In this document: piece after piece, positions 1 to 5,308 of the stretch
How the letters are laid out: each line of letters opens with the position of its first letter
Numbering within the stretch: position 1 is the first letter of the stretch
Assembly: GCA_016184445.1 (NCBI GenBank)
Contig: JACPCT010000357.1
Location: 1 to 5,308, forward strand
Direction: 5' to 3'
DNA from: Candidatus Tectimicrobiota bacterium
GTDB lineage: Bacteria > UBA8248
Length of the DNA stretch: 5,308 nucleotides
Notes under the pieces: generated by a model
The model's input: only the letters and a program-made list of their open reading frames with translations
Databases searched by the model: none
What the model was told of the DNA's origin: nothing
Program-made: the position numbers and the translations under genes

Positions 1-164
1 GAGACCGGCTCGGCGAGGACCACGAGCTTCGGGCTGACGGCCAGCGAAGCGGGTTCACGAATCCCATACACCACGGCGGGGACCTGCCCATCCCGGCGGA
101 GCCGGCGCGCGGCGCCCTTGCCCTTTCCCGTTCGGCGCTCCACTTCCAGGTTCAGGATGTCCAT
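1..164 (-). CDS. rplY: 50S ribosomal protein L25 (CTC family), N-terminal part
   Basis: This is the first 54 codons of ribosomal protein L25, which binds 5S rRNA in the large ribosomal subunit; the rest lies beyond the window edge. The translation begins MDILNLEVERRTGKGKGAAR and continues with RRLRRDGQVPAVVYG. That is the family signature: an N-terminal strand, a G-K-G-A-A-R-x-L-R basic patch, then G-x-x-P-A-V-x-Y-G at about residues 26-34. The ATG at 164 is preceded by GCGAGGCAGAG, giving a GAGG Shine-Dalgarno core about 6 nt away. The gene follows prs by 40 nt on the same strand, the usual prs-rplY order, and is probably co-transcribed with it. Whether it is the short form or the longer CTC form with a C-terminal domain cannot be told here. 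The family assignment is firm; only completeness is open. Confidence 0.93.
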   Translation of the reverse strand, partial: MDILNLEVERRTGKGKGAARRLRRDGQVPAVVYGIREPASLAVSPKLVVLAEPV

Positions 165-204
165 CTCTGCCTCGCTCCAGCGGTTGGCCCCTCTTGCGGG
201 CCCC

Positions 205-1152
205 TCAAACGAAAAGGCTGCTCACCGAAGCGCCCTCGTGGATGCGGCGGATCGCCTCGGCCAGCAAATGGCCCACGCTCAGCACCGAAATCTTGTCGGA
301 GCGGGCCCCGTTCTCAGACAGCGGTATGGTGTCGGTGACCGCGAGTTCCGCGAGCGGGGAAGCGTTGATCCGCTGGATCGCGGGCCCGGAGAGAACCGCA
401 TGCGTGCAGCTCGCGAACACCCGCCGGGCGCCCGCGTCCATGAGCGCCTGGGCCCCCTGGGCCAGGGTGCCCGCCGTGTCCACAATGTCGTCCACCACGA
501 GCACGTCGCGGTCCTTCACGTTCCCGATGATCCGGACCACCTCGGCCACGTTGGCCCGCTCACGGCGCTTGTCGATGATGCCGAGCCCCGCGTCCAGGCG
601 CTTGGCGTAGGCGCGGGCCCGCTCCACCCCTCCGGCGTCCGGGGAGACCACCACGAGATCCTCGATCTCCTTCTTGAGGCGGAAATAATCGATCATGATG
701 GGTGCCGCATAAAGGTGGTCCACCGGAATGTCGAAAAACCCTTGAATTTGGCCCGCATGGAGGTCCATCGCGATCACCCTGTCCGCCCCCGCCGCGGCGA
801 GCAGGTTCGCCACCAGCTTGGCCGTGATGGGGACGCGGGGCTGGACCTTGCGGTCCTGGCGGGCATAGCCGTAGTAGGGGATGACCGCCGTGATCCGCTC
901 GGCCGATGAACGCCGGAAGGCGTCCATCATGATAAGCATCTCCATCAGGTTCGCGTTCCCCGGATGGCAGATGCTCTGCACCGCGAAGACGTCCGCACCC
1001 CGGATGTTCTCCTCTATCCGGACGAACGTCTCCCCGTCGCTGAAATCCTCGATCTCGATCATTCCGGGCTGAACGCCGAGCGCCTTCACGATCTCGGCGA
1101 ACAGCCCCGGGTTCGAGCGGCCCCCGAACACCTTTAGTTCGTATTCCCTCAC
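205..1152 (-). CDS. prs: Ribose-phosphate pyrophosphokinase (PRPP synthetase)
   Basis: This cytoplasmic enzyme transfers pyrophosphate from ATP to ribose 5-phosphate to make PRPP, the precursor for purines, pyrimidines, NAD, histidine and tryptophan. At 315 residues it has the normal bacterial class I length and appears intact. Visible signatures are FSDGE (37-41), the YARQDRK loop (96-102) that binds ATP, DLHAGQIQGFF (130-140) with the metal/ATP-binding His132, the catalytic KRR flexible-loop segment (195-197), and the PRPP-binding loop DDIVDTAGT (221-229). The start is a GTG at 1152. It places the KVFGGR strand at the same distance from the N-terminus as KLFAGN in the E. coli enzyme, and a GGGGGG tract lies about 10 nt upstream. 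The gene is separated from ispE by a 195-nt AT-richer spacer that may carry its promoter, and rplY follows. No missing key residue was seen. Confidence 0.97.
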   Translation of the reverse strand: MREYELKVFGGRSNPGLFAEIVKALGVQPGMIEIEDFSDGETFVRIEENIRGADVFAVQSICHPGNANLMEMLIMMDAFRRSSAERITAVIPYYGYARQDRKVQPRVPITAKLVANLLAAAGADRVIAMDLHAGQIQGFFDIPVDHLYAAPIMIDYFRLKKEIEDLVVVSPDAGGVERARAYAKRLDAGLGIIDKRRERANVAEVVRIIGNVKDRDVLVVDDIVDTAGTLAQGAQALMDAGARRVFASCTHAVLSGPAIQRINASPLAELAVTDTIPLSENGARSDKISVLSVGHLLAEAIRRIHEGASVSSLFV

Positions 1153-1194
1153 CCCGGTGCACCCCCCGGAAGAGCCGAAGTCAAAGAGCGGTTC

Positions 1195-1223
1195 TAAGTA
1201 CTCAAATTTCCCAATGGGGTCAA
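1195..1223 (-). promoter_or_regulatory. Possible sigma70-type promoter for prs
   Basis: On the minus strand TTGACC (1223-1218) matches five of six bases of the -35 consensus. It is followed after exactly 17 nt by TACTTA (1200-1195) in the -10 position. The -10 match is poor, sharing only the leading TA with TATAAT. The predicted start of transcription would lie near 1188 and give a leader of about 35 nt before the prs GTG. The position in the only AT-rich gap of the window supports it; the weak -10 box keeps confidence low. Confidence 0.22.
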
Positions 1224-1230
1224 GTCGCCC

Positions 1231-1258
1231 TTGCCCAATTCTTCGCTTGGCGGGGCAA
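1231..1258 (-). repeat. Small inverted repeat in the prs leader region
   Basis: TTGCCC at 1231-1236 and its reverse complement GGGCAA at 1253-1258 can form a 6-bp stem around a 16-nt loop. The loop contains a further minimal CGC/GCG pairing. No run of T follows on either strand, so it is not a classical intrinsic terminator. It lies immediately upstream of the candidate -35 box (1218-1223) and could be an operator half-site pair, a small RNA hairpin, or chance. Confidence 0.2.
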
Positions 1259-1347
1259 AAACGGATTTTCGCTTTAAATTCGCATATACGGCACCCAGCT
1301 CCCCAATTTCCACCATACCGAATCCGGGAGACCGGGAAAAAACCCGC

Positions 1348-2253
1348 TCACCCGCCCGCTGGCTTCTCCCCCCCTGGGCCCATGAAAGACGGCGCAAATG
1401 GCGACGATGCCAAAGGCCGCACCAGCCAGCGCTCCCAGTCCCGGCCCAGGCGGAAGCGGGCGAGGGCGTCGAGCGCGCGCTCCCGGCTGAAGAACAGGCC
1501 CCAGAGCGAAGGCCCGCTCCCGCTCATCAGCGCCCGGGAGGCTCCCAGGCGGAGCAAGCGGTCCCGGGCCGCCCGCAGGTCGGGGTGACGCTTGAAGACT
1601 ACATCTTCCAGGTCGTTCCGGTAACTGGGGGTCCGCCCTTCCGAGGCGGCGGAAACCACCTCACCGCGAAGCCGCTTCTCCCGCATCCAGCCGTAGACGG
1701 CGGCGGTGGCGAGGGAATAGCGGGGCTTGACCAGGATGAACCATCCCCGGCGCAGGGGAGCCCGGCGGGACGCCTTCTCCCCCCGCCCCCTGCAGACCGA
1801 CGCGGGCCCCGCCAGGAACGAGGGGACGTCCGAGCCGAGGGAGGCCCCGATGCGGCGGAGGGCTTGGACCGGCAGCCCGAGCCCCCACAGCCGGTTCAGG
1901 CCCCAGAGGGCGGCCGCGGCGTTGCCGCTCCCCCCGCCCAGGCCGGCGCCTGCCGGAATATGCTTGTCCAGATGGATCCGGGCGCCCAGGGACCGCTCTC
2001 CCGCCTCCACCTTGAGGGCCACCGCCGCGCGGTGGACCAGATTCTCCCTCCCCCCGGGCACCTCCCGGCCGTCCACGCTCAAGCGGATGGCCCCGCGCCT
2101 CTCCTCCATCCAGATGCGATCGAAGAGGGACACCTGCTGAATCCAGGTAACCACTTCGTGATAGCCGTCGGGGCGAAGGCCGAGCACGCGCAAGCCCAGG
2201 TTCACCTTCGCGGGGCTTGCCAGCCAAAGCCGCGCCGGCGCCCGCTTCTTCAC
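1348..2253 (-). CDS. ispE: 4-diphosphocytidyl-2-C-methyl-D-erythritol kinase
   Basis: IspE phosphorylates the 2-hydroxyl of CDP-methylerythritol with ATP in the MEP (non-mevalonate) isoprenoid pathway. The 301-residue protein belongs to the GHMP kinase superfamily. Motif 1, SPAKVNLGL (13-21), carries the conserved catalytic-region Lys16 and Asn18. The glycine-rich ATP loop is PAGAGLGGGSGNAAAAL (100-116). LGSDVPSFLAG (139-149) carries the catalytic Asp142. NDLE (213-216) and MSGSGPS (243-249) are the family's C-terminal motifs. A long open frame continues upstream of the true start, but that part is out of frame with the LolB-like gene. The GTG at 2253 is preferred because GAGGGGGAG (2270-2262) sits 8 nt before it, and because it overlaps the preceding stop as GTGA, implying translational coupling. 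The protein appears complete, ending in a short Pro/Gly-rich tail. Confidence 0.96.
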   Translation of the reverse strand: MKKRAPARLWLASPAKVNLGLRVLGLRPDGYHEVVTWIQQVSLFDRIWMEERRGAIRLSVDGREVPGGRENLVHRAAVALKVEAGERSLGARIHLDKHIPAGAGLGGGSGNAAAALWGLNRLWGLGLPVQALRRIGASLGSDVPSFLAGPASVCRGRGEKASRRAPLRRGWFILVKPRYSLATAAVYGWMREKRLRGEVVSAASEGRTPSYRNDLEDVVFKRHPDLRAARDRLLRLGASRALMSGSGPSLWGLFFSRERALDALARFRLGRDWERWLVRPLASSPFAPSFMGPGGEKPAGG

Positions 2254-3101
2254 CGGAAAGACTCCCCCTCGATGGGAAGCACCTGCATGCCAGGCGGGAC
2301 GGGGAGGTCGAACACGCTGTCGGGGAAATCCGCCGGCGGGGACGCGGGAGGGGAAGAAACCTCCAGCCGCAGCCGACTGGCGCGGCCCGGGCCGGCCACC
2401 TCCATCCATTCGGGAACGCGCGCGCCGCTCCAGTCGCGGAATGGCCCGAAGCGGACCTCCATCTCCGCGCCGGGCTCGCCCAGCCGGGCGGCCCGCGGGG
2501 ACCAGCCATCCGGGTCCAGCCACACCACCTGCCGGCGATCCAGGGCGTCTCCAGGGGGGAGCTCCAGGCGGAGGCCGCCAGCCTCGGCATCCCACGCGAG
2601 GCGCACCTGCCCCGCGTCCATCCCCTCGGCGATCGGCAGCGCCCCCTGGAGCAAGCGGACGAAGAGCGCGCTCCCGATCGGCACCCCGAACAGGCGGGCC
2701 ATGGACTGAGCGTCGGCCGCCCCCTCGAAGAACCTCGCCCGGCCGGGGAGATAGGCCCGCAGGGACGCCCCCCGCGCCACCACGACGAACAACGGGACGC
2801 CCAAGGGAGACAAGGGCTCCAGCCGCAAGTTGGAGGGCTCCCGCCAGAGGAGCACCGCCTCGCCCGCATACGTTCCGCTCAGGCCCAGCTCCCGGGCGAG
2901 GATTCCCGCCGGCGCCCCATTCAATGCAAACTGGATCTGAAAGGAAGCCAGCGTCCGCAGGGAGCGCAGGTGCGGCCGGCCGCGGAGGCGGGCCAGGACC
3001 TCGGCGGGGGTGGGGAGGGAGGCAGGCGGAGCGACCTCCCGCGCGGCGCACCCGGCCGCCAGCGCCCACACCAGCACACCGCCGAGGAGGAGCCGCTTCA
3101 C
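2250..3101 (-). CDS. Outer-membrane lipoprotein with LolA/LolB-like fold
   Basis: This is a predicted 283-residue lipoprotein. It begins MKRLLLGGVLVWALAAGC: two basic residues, a hydrophobic stretch and the lipobox LAAGC, with the lipidated Cys18. The +2 residue is Ala, so outer-membrane sorting is expected. The middle part (about residues 70-135) reads as an LolA/LolB or DUF4292-type half-barrel, with PSNLRLEPLSPLGVPLFVVV followed by a strand-turn-strand pattern, then LFGVPIG and LLQGALP. LolB receives lipoproteins from LolA and inserts them into the outer membrane. The position directly before ispE is the classical lolB position, although 283 residues is longer than E. coli LolB (about 207). 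The GTG at 3101 is chosen because it gives a standard signal peptide and places GGA 9 nt upstream; a TTG at 3107 would add two residues. The stop overlaps the ispE start. True LolB activity is inferred from fold and context. Confidence 0.78.
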   Translation of the reverse strand: MKRLLLGGVLVWALAAGCAAREVAPPASLPTPAEVLARLRGRPHLRSLRTLASFQIQFALNGAPAGILARELGLSGTYAGEAVLLWREPSNLRLEPLSPLGVPLFVVVARGASLRAYLPGRARFFEGAADAQSMARLFGVPIGSALFVRLLQGALPIAEGMDAGQVRLAWDAEAGGLRLELPPGDALDRRQVVWLDPDGWSPRAARLGEPGAEMEVRFGPFRDWSGARVPEWMEVAGPGRASRLRLEVSSPPASPPADFPDSVFDLPVPPGMQVLPIEGESFR

Positions 3102-3122
3102 GCGCAAGGGTCCAATGGCACG

Positions 3123-3266
3123 CTACTGGGCTTTGCGCCCCGCCCCCTCGTGGCGGCGGATCTTCTCAATCACCTGCTCGTTCTTCGGGTCCGCCTTGAT
3201 GGACCTCCGCCACGCGTCGAGCGCCCGGGGGACGTCGCCCAAGGAGAGGTGGATGTCGCCCAGATG
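3123..3266 (-). pseudogene. Detached C-terminal repeat of the TPR lipoprotein
   Basis: In the frame shifted relative to the TPR gene, these 47 codons read HLGDIHLSLGDVPRALDAW, then a helix ending KADPKNEQVIEKIRRHEG, and stop at TAG (3125-3123). This is a textbook final TPR: the HLGD helix A, an A-L-x-x-W helix B, the closing D-P-K-N, and the terminal capping helix. It is clearly the lost end of the protein encoded at 3170-4786. It has no start codon or ribosome-binding site of its own. Aligning SLG (residues 493-495 of the upstream part) with HLG here shows 44 nt between equivalent positions where a 34-residue repeat needs 102. About 58 nt are therefore missing at roughly 3266-3269. The original stop would have been only 21 nt before the LolB-like start, consistent with operon spacing. 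Confidence 0.85.
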
Positions 3267-4786
3267 GTCTCGCGGAAGCGGCCCTGCCGGTAGTAGATCC
3301 AGCCCAGGCTGTCCAGGAAGGCCGGGTTCGTCGGCTCGATGGCGAGCGCCCGGTTGAGGAGCTGCTCCGCCTCGGAGATGTTCTTGTTGATCTCAGAGAA
3401 CATGTAGCCCAGCAGGTTCAGGGCGTTGGCGTGCTCGGGGTTCATGCGGATGATCTCGCGCGTCGCGGCCTCCACGTCGTCCCACCGCTTGAGCTCGTAG
3501 AAGGCCGAGGCCAGGTTGAAGCGGTAGAGCGTGGACTTCTGGTCAAGCTCGACCGCGGCCTGGAAGAAGGGCACCGACTCGGCGTACTTCTTCTGCCGCA
3601 TCAGGATCCCGCCCCGCGCAAAGGGAACACGGGCATCCTTGGGGTGACTCTTGGCGGCCTCGTCCAGGGCGGCGAAGGCCTTCTCCCAGGAGTTGCCCTT
3701 GGCGTAGAGGCGGGCGAGCTGGAGGCGCCCCTCCACGGTCGAGGGAACCAGCGAGATCAGCTCGTGGAGCTCCTTCTCGGCCTGGGCATGCTGCTCGAGC
3801 TCCTCGTAGATGGCCGCGACGAAGCGGCGGACGGCCTCGTCCTTCGTGTTGCGCGCCAAGACGAAGCGGAACTCGCGCAGCGCCTCCTGGAAATTGCGCC
3901 GCTCGAAATGCAAGAAGCCCAGGGTCCGGTGGACGTCCAGATTGCCCGGCTCCTCCTGGCGGAGCCGCTCGTACTCCTTGAGGGCGCCTTCGAGGTTCTC
4001 CTTGCGGATGTAGACCTGTCCCAGCCGGGCGCGCGCCTGCCGGTTGTCCGGCTCATAGGAGAGTATCTTCTTGTAGATCTCCTCGGCCTTGCTGAAGTTG
4101 CCCCGGGACTCGTGCAGGCTGCCCAGCATCAGCAAGCCGCGGGTGAACTGCGGCTGCTGGCTGGTGAGGAAGTTGAGCTCCCGTTCGGCCTCGTCGAATT
4201 TGCGCAGGCGGATATACCCCTGGGCAAGGTAGAAGCGGGCCAGCACATCCCCATTCTGGGCCTTCGCCAGCTTTTGCAGGATGTCCACCGCCTCCTGGTT
4301 CCGTCCCAGCTCCAGGTAGGAGGTCCCCAGGAGGAGCCGCACCTCGGTCTCCTCGGGCTTGAGCTTGAGCAGCTTCTCGTAGACCGCGACGGCCTCGGTC
4401 AGCTTGCCCCGAGACGTGTAAATGCCGCCGAGGATGAGATAGGCCTGGGTCTCCTTCCCGTTCAGCGAGACCGCCCGGCGCGCGAGCTCCTCGGCGCGGT
4501 TCATGTTCCCCTGCCGCACCAGGAGCGACGCCAGGCGGGTCAGCAGGAAGGAGGACTTGGGGTCTTGCTGGACCGCCTGGGACAGCTTGTCCCGGGCGTC
4601 GTCCAGACGGCTGTTCAACTCGTCCCGGTAGCCCAGGATGAAATGGTAATAAGACTCCGCTGTCCCCGCCGGCAGGCTGGCCGGCTCGGCCGCGCCGATC
4701 TCGACCTGGCCTTCCACGGCGGCGCATCCCGCTCCCAGCCCGGCAAGCAGGCAAGCCGCCGCCAGCCGGAGCGTCCGCATCCTCAT
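3170..4786 (-). CDS. TPR-repeat outer-membrane lipoprotein, C-terminus frameshifted
   Basis: This 538-codon frame encodes a lipoprotein signal peptide (RLAAACLLAGLGAGC, Cys21, followed by Ala-Ala) and then an array of 34-residue tetratricopeptide repeats from about residue 44. Thirteen repeats are complete, and a fourteenth begins LDSLGWIYYRQGRFRE (491-506). TPR arrays are protein-binding scaffolds. The place just before lolB-ispE-prs is that of LbcA (PA4667) in Pseudomonas, an outer-membrane TPR lipoprotein that activates the CtpA protease, so a similar adaptor role is plausible by synteny only. After residue 506 the frame turns into low-complexity Thr/Ser/Arg-rich sequence, TIWATSTSPW onward, unlike any TPR. 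The genuine ending lies in another frame (3123-3266). The ATG at 4786 forms ATGA with the end of the upstream gene's tail. A second ATG at 4780, with AGAGGA 6 nt upstream, is an equally good start. Confidence 0.88.
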   Translation of the reverse strand: MRMRTLRLAAACLLAGLGAGCAAVEGQVEIGAAEPASLPAGTAESYYHFILGYRDELNSRLDDARDKLSQAVQQDPKSSFLLTRLASLLVRQGNMNRAEELARRAVSLNGKETQAYLILGGIYTSRGKLTEAVAVYEKLLKLKPEETEVRLLLGTSYLELGRNQEAVDILQKLAKAQNGDVLARFYLAQGYIRLRKFDEAERELNFLTSQQPQFTRGLLMLGSLHESRGNFSKAEEIYKKILSYEPDNRQARARLGQVYIRKENLEGALKEYERLRQEEPGNLDVHRTLGFLHFERRNFQEALREFRFVLARNTKDEAVRRFVAAIYEELEQHAQAEKELHELISLVPSTVEGRLQLARLYAKGNSWEKAFAALDEAAKSHPKDARVPFARGGILMRQKKYAESVPFFQAAVELDQKSTLYRFNLASAFYELKRWDDVEAATREIIRMNPEHANALNLLGYMFSEINKNISEAEQLLNRALAIEPTNPAFLDSLGWIYYRQGRFRETIWATSTSPWATSPGRSTRGGGPSRRTRRTSR

Positions 4787-5070
4787 TCCTCTTTCCCCCC
4801 ATCCACGGTCCGAGAGGGCCGCGTCAGCGCATCGCTGCGCCGGCGCGCCCGGTAAAGTAGGCGCTCGGCGCCCTCCCGCAGCTCAGGATCGCCGAGGCCC
4901 TCAAGCGCGGCCTCAATCGCAGGCTCATCCTCCGCGGAGATGCGGGCGGGGGAAGGAGCGGGCGGACCTCCGCTGGGCCCTCCGGCGTCCGGCGCCCATT
5001 CCCCCAGCCTGAACGTCAGGCCCGTGAACTCCTCCGTCCCCAGCGCCTCCTTGAGACGGTTCAGGAGCCA
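4783..5070 (-). pseudogene. DUF721/DciA-family gene, detached C-terminal part
   Basis: Starting at TGG 5070, a frame shifted from the N-terminal fragment encodes WLLNRLKEALGTEEFTGLTF followed by RLGEW. This matches the LL-x-R-L-N-x-x-L-G ... L-x-F-R-x-G end of the DUF721 domain. It continues through a Pro/Gly-rich linker to a helical tail, IEAALEGLGDPELREGAERL, then LYRARRR. The D-P-E-L-R-E tail is common in operon-type DUF721 proteins. The 95-codon frame ends at TGA 4785-4783, which overlaps the TPR gene's ATG as ATGA. That overlap is strong evidence that this, not the frame ending at 4925, is the original ending. No start codon or ribosome-binding site lies at its head, so it should not be made as a separate protein. 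About 30 residues of the domain are missing between the two parts. Confidence 0.72.
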
Positions 5071-5215
5071 CCCGGGCGAGGGCCCCTCCCACCGCCGCCT
5101 CCCACACCCGGAACACGCGGTGGCGGAAAAGCCTCCGGCCCCAGGGCTCCTTCTTCCGCAGATCCCCCAGGAGGCGGGCGAAGTCGGCCATCTCGGGCCA
5201 GCCGCGGGAACCCAT
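4925..5215 (-). pseudogene. DUF721/DciA-family gene, N-terminal fragment
   Basis: The frame starts at ATG 5215, which overlaps the preceding stop as TAATG and is preceded by GAGAGGGG (5226-5219). An internal ATG at 5191 has no comparable site. The first 50 residues are typical of the DUF721 family: a helical start DFARLLGDLRKKEPWGRRLF, then RVFRVWEAAVGGALARVA with the conserved W-x-x-x-V-G. The best-known relatives, DciA proteins, help load the replicative helicase DnaB; whether this shorter operon-type DUF721 protein does so is unknown. After residue 50 the frame becomes Gly/Arg-rich and non-family (PEPSQGGAGDGG onward) and runs to a TGA at 4927-4925. The conserved core strands that should follow (P-V-x-x-x-x-G-x-L-x-V, W-x-x-E-L) are absent in all three frames. 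The family tail reappears in another frame (4783-5070). Confidence 0.72.
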
Positions 5216-5308
5216 TAGCCCCTCTCAGGCACGAAGGCCGCCGGGCGGCGCGCCTCCCCTTCCCCGAGGAGGCCCGCGATGGCGGCCATGGCCTTCTCCA
5301 CAATCCGC
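5215..5308 (-). CDS. C-terminal end of an unrecognised gene
   Basis: The last 30 codons of an upstream gene enter at the window edge and end at TAA 5217-5215. They read RIVEKAMAAIAGLLGEGEAR followed by RPAAFVPERG. Support for coding comes from the strongly G/C-ending codons, the lack of stops, and the one-base overlap of its TAA with the following ATG (TAATG), with a Shine-Dalgarno tract inside its last codons. The sequence looks like a terminal amphipathic helix plus a short tail, as in many enzymes. It is too short for me to name a family. It would be co-transcribed with the DUF721 gene. Confidence 0.5.
   Translation of the reverse strand, partial: RIVEKAMAAIAGLLGEGEARRPAAFVPERG

Larger units (their letters stand above)
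1153..1347 (-). other. AT-richer spacer between ispE and prs
   Basis: These 195 bases separate the ispE stop from the prs start. From 1201 to 1320, 61 of 120 bases are G or C (51%), whereas the flanking genes run near 70%. In Pseudomonas a tRNA-Gln sits at this position. I looked for a tRNA on the minus strand and found no T-loop GGTTCGAATCC-like segment and no acceptor pairing. The spacer holds a promoter-like pair (1195-1223), a small inverted repeat TTGCCC/GGGCAA (1231-1258), three copies of ATTGGG in minus-strand sense (1302-1307, 1234-1239, 1210-1215), and an open frame of 40 codons (1194-1316) without a good ribosome-binding site. The most likely role is a leader or promoter region for prs-rplY. 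Confidence 0.6.

Noticed and set aside
186..202. Hairpin GGCCC-7 nt-GGGCC just after the prs stop
   Set aside because: A 5-bp stem with no following T tract, only 22 nt before the rplY start, is not a terminator; it could be chance in GC-rich DNA.
1153..1347. tRNA-Gln between ispE and prs
   Set aside because: It was expected from Pseudomonas gene order, but no TTCGAAT T-loop, acceptor stem or Gln anticodon arm can be built on either strand.
1334..1348. Intrinsic terminator after ispE (GCGGGTTTTTTCCCGG in minus sense)
   Set aside because: The T run is the loop of a 4-bp CGGG/CCCG pairing rather than following a hairpin, and no stem precedes it.
1231..2709. Long plus-strand open frame of 492 codons opposite ispE and the LolB-like gene
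   Set aside because: Its Pro/Gly/Arg/Ala-rich composition is typical of antisense frames in GC-rich DNA, and it crosses two well-supported minus-strand genes.
2254..3069. Upstream extension of the ispE frame
   Set aside because: The frame stays open by GC bias, but it overlaps the LolB-like gene out of phase and has Gly/Arg/Pro-rich nonsense composition. The GTG at 2253 has a strong ribosome-binding site and fits the family N-terminus.
3431..4855. Long plus-strand open frame of 474 codons opposite the TPR gene
   Set aside because: It is the reverse shadow of TPR codons: it is rich in Leu, Val, Gly and Gln with the TPR period mirrored, matches no family I recognise, and the minus-strand protein is unmistakable.
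5061..5303. Minus-strand open frame of 80 codons at the window end
   Set aside because: Its Arg/Pro/Gly-rich content is a shadow frame of the DUF721 start and of the preceding gene end, both of which have better coding signals and TAATG coupling.

Overview
The window is a GC-rich stretch (mostly around 65-75% G+C) from a diderm (Gram-negative-type) bacterium, and every credible gene is on the minus strand. Read from the high-coordinate end, the order is: the last 30 codons of an unrecognised gene; a DUF721/DciA-type gene; a large TPR lipoprotein; a LolA/LolB-fold lipoprotein; ispE; prs; and the first 54 codons of rplY (ribosomal protein L25/CTC). The order TPR lipoprotein - lolB - ispE - prs - rplY is the one known from Pseudomonas (LbcA/PA4667 - lolB - ispE - prs - rplY). 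The divergent LolB-like protein and the DUF721 neighbour argue against a gammaproteobacterium. A deltaproteobacterial, NC10/Rokubacteria or Tectomicrobia-like lineage would fit, but that is an inference from style, not a phylogenetic result.

Layout: 1-164 rplY (cut by the window edge); 165-204 short gap; 205-1152 prs; 1153-1347 an AT-richer spacer (about 51% G+C from 1201 to 1320) that may hold the prs promoter; 1348-2253 ispE; 2250-3101 LolB-like lipoprotein; 3123-4786 TPR lipoprotein gene; 4783-5215 DUF721 gene; 5215-5308 end of an upstream gene. The genes from 5308 to 1348 are tightly packed, with TAATG, ATGA and GTGA stop/start overlaps, and look like one transcription unit. prs-rplY probably forms a second unit, or is boosted by its own promoter in the spacer.

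Functionally this is a housekeeping cluster: outer-membrane lipoprotein handling (TPR lipoprotein, LolB-like), isoprenoid precursor synthesis (IspE, fourth enzyme-level step of the MEP pathway), PRPP synthesis (Prs) and a 5S-rRNA-binding ribosomal protein (L25). I see no defence system, mobile element, CRISPR array, tRNA or rRNA.

The most noteworthy observation is that two adjacent genes each carry an internal frame-breaking deletion. In the TPR gene about 58 nt are missing near 3267, cutting through the penultimate repeat. The true C-terminus continues in another frame to a TAG at 3125-3123. In the DUF721 gene roughly 90 nt are missing near 5070, removing the conserved core strands. Its C-terminal tail continues in another frame to a TGA that overlaps the TPR start codon. 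Both downstream fragments still encode clean family-like sequence and keep the operon's stop/start geometry. The losses are therefore either very recent or errors of assembly.
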